Origin: Massospora cicadina
Lineage: Eukaryota > Entomophthoromycota > Entomophthoromycetes > Entomophthorales > Entomophthoraceae
Length of the DNA stretch: 64,000 nt
Direction: 5' to 3'
NCBI GenBank assembly: GCA_022478985.1
Contig: JAKSZP010006608.1
Location: 186,001 to 250,000 of the forward strand
The notes under the pieces are model-generated. The model searched no databases and was not told the origin of the DNA. It saw nothing but the letters and a program-made list of their open reading frames with translations. The stretch's first letter is position 1. Each line of letters opens with the position of its first letter. Positions 59,638 through 64,000 of the stretch are shown one piece after another. The position numbers and the translations under genes were made by a program.

Positions 59638-62020
59638 TCAGTCGGTGGCAAGCGCTTCCAGTGAAGGCTTCAGCGGGGGATTGTCATAGTTACAGGAGGG
59701 TGGGGCAGAGTTTGATAAACTTAAAGAGGTACTTTTGTTCGAATGGGTTGAGGGGGTTGGCCTGAAAGAGGGGAAGGAAACGCACTCGGTGGGTTCAGTT
59801 GAGAACTTGATGTCTTGGTTAACCGGCTTCATCTTTGTCTTCGTAGGGGATGATGATGGGGAAACAGATTCCATGAGATATCTCTTAGGAAACTCCGACT
59901 CTTTAGGTGGAATGCGGGAGGCCTGAGATTCCTCGATGGGCTCTTCAACCGGCCGTAAAGGGCGATTAGAGTTCTCAGCAGCTGGGGCCTGGGTTGCGGC
60001 AGGTGAAAAGTCCATAAGCAACTTTGAGCCAGCCCTCAAGAGCATGGCAGCTGCCCCTTCGGACGCATCCGGTATAGGTTTCTCGGGTGGAGGGTTTAAT
60101 GAAGAGGGGGGCGTGCCGTTGAGATCCTCATCCCGCCTATAAAACAACGACGACCAGTAGCGGAGGTACTTTGTCTCCGGTAGAAGCACATGGCGTGGCG
60201 CATCGGCGCTTGGGACGGAGTAGATTGGGTTTATAAAGGTTTTCAGGTTTGAAAACACATAGGACCAGATAGCGTAAGCCTTGGTTGCCAGCCCGGCATG
60301 AGATCGCACCTCCCGTTCGCAGTCAAATAGAAAGGTACCGTACTGGCACGCGTAGGCCTGCTCATACAGGAATAGCAGCAGCTTCTCGTTAAATTCGAAA
60401 TGGGCCGGATTCTGAATCCAAAGCTGGAATAAGCAATCGAGGAACTGGTGAAAGATGGGCGAGGTTTCTTTGTCTTGGCTTGGGCGGGCGCTAGCGTACT
60501 GCAAAAAGCGATTCTGCATGTTGGAGAACAGCGAGGGGCTAGTGGTATGGTTCAACGCCACGAGCGAGTTGTCAACGAAGGCCTTCTCCTTGCACAGATG
60601 GCCACACCGGCTACGAAACTTAAACCCGAACGTAACAAACTCCTTCTCAATCAACGTAGCCAACCCACGAACGGTGCGATAAAAGGGGTCCAGGCAGATC
60701 TCCGCCACCGCCGTCAACTGGGCAGTGCGGTCCCAACCGTCCGAGCAGTGCACCAATACGTGCGAATCGAGGTCGTGCACATGGTGGACAATCAGCCGGG
60801 CACCCTTCAGGATGCTGCGGATGTGCTTGAGCCAGTTGGAGCGCGACAGTTGGATTCGGTTGGAAACCGTCGGGCCGCCCGGCGAACCGATAGCCTCCAC
60901 AAGCTTGGTGAGAGAGTCGCGCACCACGTGGATGTTTTCAATCCCCATAAACTCGCGCGTGCAGTTGGGATAAAACTCCATGTTCTCGGTACCCATCCCC
61001 AACGCCTGGTTGGCATACGCGTTCGCCGCAGGCCGTGCGTCGATGATCAAGTTGTGCTTGGCCGGCGAAGTGGTGGCAAAAATGCTTTGCACGAGCCCCT
61101 CGTCCTGGGCCGAACGGCTGCGTTTGACTCCAAGCATCGGTTGGCTGGATCGTGTGATGGAGGCCAGGTTACTGTGGAGGTAGCTCAGAACTGGAAGCCG
61201 GCCCTTGCTTCGATATTTCTTGGCATAACCAAGCGCGGTATCGGTAAACTTTTTAGGCACCACTAAAACGCTGGGATAGGTGGGCGTGAACTCGTACTTT
61301 TGATTCACGGTGGTAAAGCGCCACTGGTCGGTCTTGGTCTCCACCCCAAGGCGCCGGAATTCGGCTTTAGCGTCGTAAAAGCTCCAACCTTCGGCGCGGG
61401 AAAAAGTGAACGGCTCTTGAGGGTTGAAATGAAAGGCGTGCAATTTATCGATATCGTCTAAATTTGAGTTGTCAGTCAAGCTAACAAAAACGTCGCGTGC
61501 AAAAGCTGTAGTTAGGTTTGCCTATGAAGCAACCGCGCAATCAAAAAATAGAGGCAAAAAGGCTTAAATGCTAACAAAAGCTTCAAACCCCCAAGTTCCT
61601 TTACCGAGGCAGGTCAAGCGGCGGATGGTTTCAAAGACGTCGTAAACTGCCTTCCGGGTAGGAAAGGTAAGCGTAAAGAATAAAAAGTGGTGGCAACGCA
61701 GCTCAAGGGAATAGCGCCCCTCATCATTAACCGGCAAGGCCTCCACGGAGCTTAGCATCGAGTAGGTTATCCATTTCTCCTCACTAGGGTGTGCGAATAT
61801 CAATTGATGGGCGGTCAGGTGAAGCGTCCCAACCAAAGTCCGGTCAGGCCTTTGCAAATGAACACCATCAACCTTTAAAGCCAACAATCAGTTTGGAAGC
61901 TGTTCTGACACAAAAATAAAATCAAACCAATTTTTAGAAACTTTATTAGATGCAAAAATCAAGAGGCATAAAAAAACTTAAATGATAGATACTAACCTTG
62001 CTGACGATGATAAGGTCCAT
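59638..62020 (-). CDS. YMR1: Myotubularin-family phosphoinositide 3-phosphatase
   Basis: Predicted to remove the 3-phosphate from PI3P and PI(3,5)P2 on endosomal and vacuolar membranes. I place exons at 62020-61997 (8 codons from ATG), 61872-61576 and 61521-59638, all in phase 0; introns are 124 and 54 bp (donors GTTAGT and GTTAGC; acceptors AAAG and ATAG). The product is 734 residues. Residues 1-107 are the PH-GRAM domain (LVGTLHLTAHQLIF). The phosphatase domain spans about 130-571 with GRLPVLSY, GIENIHV and the catalytic P-loop HCSDGWDRTAQL; Cys366 and Arg372 of CX5R are intact, so it should be active. About 45 extra residues lie between RCGH and SPIFHQF. The tail (572-734) is Pro/Ser-rich with no FYVE finger, as in yeast Ymr1. 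The only start upstream of exon 2 in frame is the mini-exon ATG; the first acceptor (AAAG) is the least certain point. Divergent from the heme lyase gene. Confidence 0.9.
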
Positions 62021-62783
62021 CAGAACTTTAAATAAAAATGTTAGGGAAGGCGGGGCGTCTAGAAGGCACAAAACACGGTTTCCCGGTAAACCCAGGCAAA
62101 AGCCTCAAAGTTCTTACAAGATAGAAACTCGTTTCGGATTAAAGTTGGCTCAGGGGGTTGTTTGATCCGCTTCGTGTCATGGGTACTGAAAGTTCCCCAT
62201 TTCTCTAGATATGACTTAACTCGGTTTGAAACCTTTGCATACCTACTTTACATATCTTTTTTCGTTGGGGGAATTTGACCAATCATATAGTAAATACAAT
62301 TAATAGATGTGCCTTATATTATAGCTTAAAGTAGATGATTCAAACACGTGCCAATCAGGGTTGAAATGTCAGTTCTTTTTTTAGTACTAGATGGTGAAAT
62401 GTCAGTTCTTTATATTGGCATTGTAGATCAACTTTGGCTTACCGTATCAAAAATATTTTACGACCCTGAAGTTCAATTTCCAGCTTTTTTAATTTTTACA
62501 AAAAGTATGGAAATTATCTTATTACTATGATCGATTACTATGATCGGATACCCTTTGAAAATACTTCACCTGATAATTGTTATTTCTATTGGAGAATCGG
62601 TTTCAATCAAATTATTGTTAACCAACTCAAATTAGCGTTAATTTGACAAAATTATTTGAAATGGCTGGCTCAAGCTAATTTAGGTAAACTTGGCCATATG
62701 AGATGACTGACGTTCATAAACCTTACGAACATCCAATTTAAGAGTGAACATTTCTGAGTTTTGTGGTAAAAGGGGGCACAAAG
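62021..62783. promoter_or_regulatory. Shared intergenic region of the divergent gene pair
   Basis: 763 bp between the start codons of the myotubularin gene (minus) and the heme lyase gene (plus), so it should hold both promoters. 62041-62180 is relatively GC-rich; the rest is AT-rich. A micro-retroposon lies at 62379-62394. No individual promoter element is firmly recognisable. Confidence 0.5.
62362..62411 (-). mobile_element. Micro-retroposon 3: 16-bp insertion with 17-bp duplication
   Basis: Insert 62379-62394, reading CCATCTAGTACTAAAA on the minus strand, between two perfect copies of TGAAATGTCAGTTCTTT (62362-62378 and 62395-62411). Same 3' end as the inserts near 42.6 and 46.8 kb. It lies in the shared promoter region about 370 bp upstream of the heme lyase start codon. 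The exact duplication indicates a recent event. Confidence 0.7.
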
Positions 62784-63705
62784 ATGGCTTACGAGGAAGA
62801 ACCCATTTTAAAAGATCCTTCACATGTTGAATGTCCGATAAATCGTACAAATACTTCTAAATCGGCTTGGCTAAAGGCTGAAAGAAACCCTCAACACGAA
62901 GAAAAATCCCAACCCGCTGAAAAAACTTCAATTTCAGAAACCAGTTGTCCTTTTGTCAATGAATCACCTGGCGATATTGATTCCAGGAATCTGATGCCTA
63001 GAGGGGCAAGTTTTAATTCCCCGGCTCAAAATCAGAGGCTTCCTCTAAATCAGGAACGCGAAGTTAGCACCATACCAAAGGCGGATGGCCAAGGGGACGC
63101 CTACTGGGTATACCCTTCACAGCAGATGTTCTTCAATGCGCTGAAAAGAAAAAACTGGGACCCATCTGAAGAAGATATGAAAGTCATCGTCCCTATCCAC
63201 AACGCTGTAAACGAACGGGCTTGGTCCTTGATTTTGAAATATGAGGAGCTATATAAAAAGTAAACCAGCTTTTAATTTTGTACCCTTTATATTCTTTGTC
63301 ATAATCCTTCATACTTTAATCGTTGCTCAAATGGTTATTCGTAGCTCGTGTGGGAACCCTCGCCTGGTCAAATTTCAAGGCCGCCCTGAATCTATAACTC
63401 CAAAGGCTAGGATAAAAAGCTGGTTTGGGTAAGAAGATAAGGGATAGATGGGATACATTTTTAAATTTGCTGGGTTTTGATCTTGCCTTTAATGATTTTT
63501 TAGGTATACTCTGCCTTTCGACCGCCATGACTGGATCGTTGACAGATGTGGCACTCAGGTCCGCTACGTTATCGATTTTTATTCCGGCAAAACTTCCTCG
63601 CTTCAGCCCGACCTTCCCTCCTTCTATTTAGATGTGCGGCCCGCTCTTACCCTTCAAGGGCTTTTTGACCGCGTGCGGTACCTTTTTGGCGATTTTTTCC
63701 CCTAA
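62784..63705 (+). CDS. CYC3: Mitochondrial holocytochrome c synthase (cytochrome c heme lyase)
   Basis: Attaches heme covalently to the CXXCH motif of cytochrome c (or c1) in the mitochondrial intermembrane space. Exons: 62784-63259, 63345-63428, 63504-63705; introns 85 bp (GTAAAC...GTAG) and 75 bp (GTAAGA...TTAG). The product is 253 residues, normal for the family. The N-terminal half is loosely conserved with two Cys-Pro motifs (Cys17-Pro18, Cys55-Pro56), typical heme-regulatory-type motifs of this family. The catalytic part begins at about 108 ([17 protein letters not shown]); [11 protein letters not shown] contains His139, equivalent to the essential heme-ligand His of human HCCS. Exons 2 and 3 give [20 protein letters not shown] and [19 protein letters not shown], then the DVRPAL block near the C-terminus. 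Splice sites were chosen because they join these blocks exactly. Start ATG is the first in frame; an in-frame GTG lies 21 bp upstream. I cannot separate Cyc3 from Cyt2 function by eye. Confidence 0.93.
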
Positions 63706-64000
63706 AGATACCCTCAGTTTTAGGCTTCAGAAAGGTTGCGGTTTAGCTGTCTACATTTTCAGGCGACATTTTTGACCAAGCTATAATATGGTTTACATCA
63801 TTTAGCCTTAATTGGTTTATCTTTTTTACTCACAAATAATGTTTTGATTTACACTCTTTTTTAACGCCTTGAACCATTTACAAACCTAGTGGATAAAGTG
63901 GATGCAATTTATTATTATTAGTTCTTAAAGTAAATATAGTAATAAACGTTTTATTTATGCATCACTCTATTATTATCGTTCGTAATAAAATTTAAATTGC
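63706..64000. other. 3' flank of the heme lyase gene
   Basis: 295 bp of AT-rich sequence after the stop codon. AATAAA occurs at about 63941 and 63983, candidates for polyadenylation signals. No other feature seen. Confidence 0.4.

Noticed and set aside
60448..61266. Long open frame of 272 codons on the plus strand
   Set aside because: It lies entirely opposite the phosphatase exon, has no recognisable domain, and is a shadow of the conserved minus-strand gene.

Overview
The window is eukaryotic nuclear DNA, most likely from a fungus. Two conserved genes at the right end have short spliceosomal introns (54-124 bp, GT...AG), and almost everything to their left is a nest of decayed LTR and non-LTR retrotransposons of fungal type. 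I cannot name the lineage. The many large Ty3/Gypsy elements and the AT-rich spacers would suit a repeat-rich, possibly early-diverging fungus, but that is inference.

Layout, 1-23,266: the leftmost piece is the 5' end of a Gypsy element on the minus strand (LTR 1329-1850, gag running off the left edge). Next comes old Gypsy element A on the plus strand (LTRs starting at 1891 and 17902). A second Gypsy element, B (5464-15373, LTRs of about 0.9 kb), sits inside A's gag-pol. A 1.63-kb solo LTR (D1, 11422-13051, target duplication ATCAG) sits inside B's integrase. Element C (18308-23191, minus strand) sits inside A's 3' LTR; it has gag and protease but no reverse transcriptase and a perfect 5-bp target duplication GCCCT.

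Layout, 23,267-39,638: Gypsy element I (about 23268-31114, plus strand) carries all pol domains in decayed form. Its 3' LTR is split by J (28920-30823), a LINE-type insertion with an 11-bp target duplication that encodes only an ORF1-like zinc-knuckle protein. Then comes element L (minus-strand Gypsy gag-protease with LTR 39105-39638), split by a long LINE, K (32833-38039), with a perfect 12-bp target duplication.

Layout, 39,639-54,975: a pol remnant (N) is followed by a near-perfect 75-bp palindrome (42063-42216). Large Gypsy element F (43262-54975) follows; its internal region is split by a second D-type solo LTR (D2, 48201-49843) and its 3' LTR by further insertions (H and an unresolved segment). 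F and D LTRs are related and share a conserved reading frame in the LTR itself.

Layout, 54,976-64,000: an AT-rich spacer holds two MITE-like inverted repeats and a 165-bp SINE-like element (58581-58745, minus) whose 5' end folds like the Alu domain of SRP (7SL) RNA. Then a divergently transcribed gene pair: a myotubularin-family phosphoinositide 3-phosphatase (minus, three exons) and a mitochondrial holocytochrome c synthase/heme lyase (plus, three exons).

The two intact genes have unrelated housekeeping roles (endosomal phosphoinositide turnover; heme attachment to cytochrome c). Most novel-looking signals: (i) three ultra-short, 5'-truncated retroposon insertions sharing one 3' end and flanked by perfect 12-17 bp duplications (near 42.6, 46.8 and 62.4 kb); (ii) the SINE-like Alu-domain element; (iii) protein-level conservation inside the F/D LTRs; (iv) the fresh palindrome at 42.1 kb.
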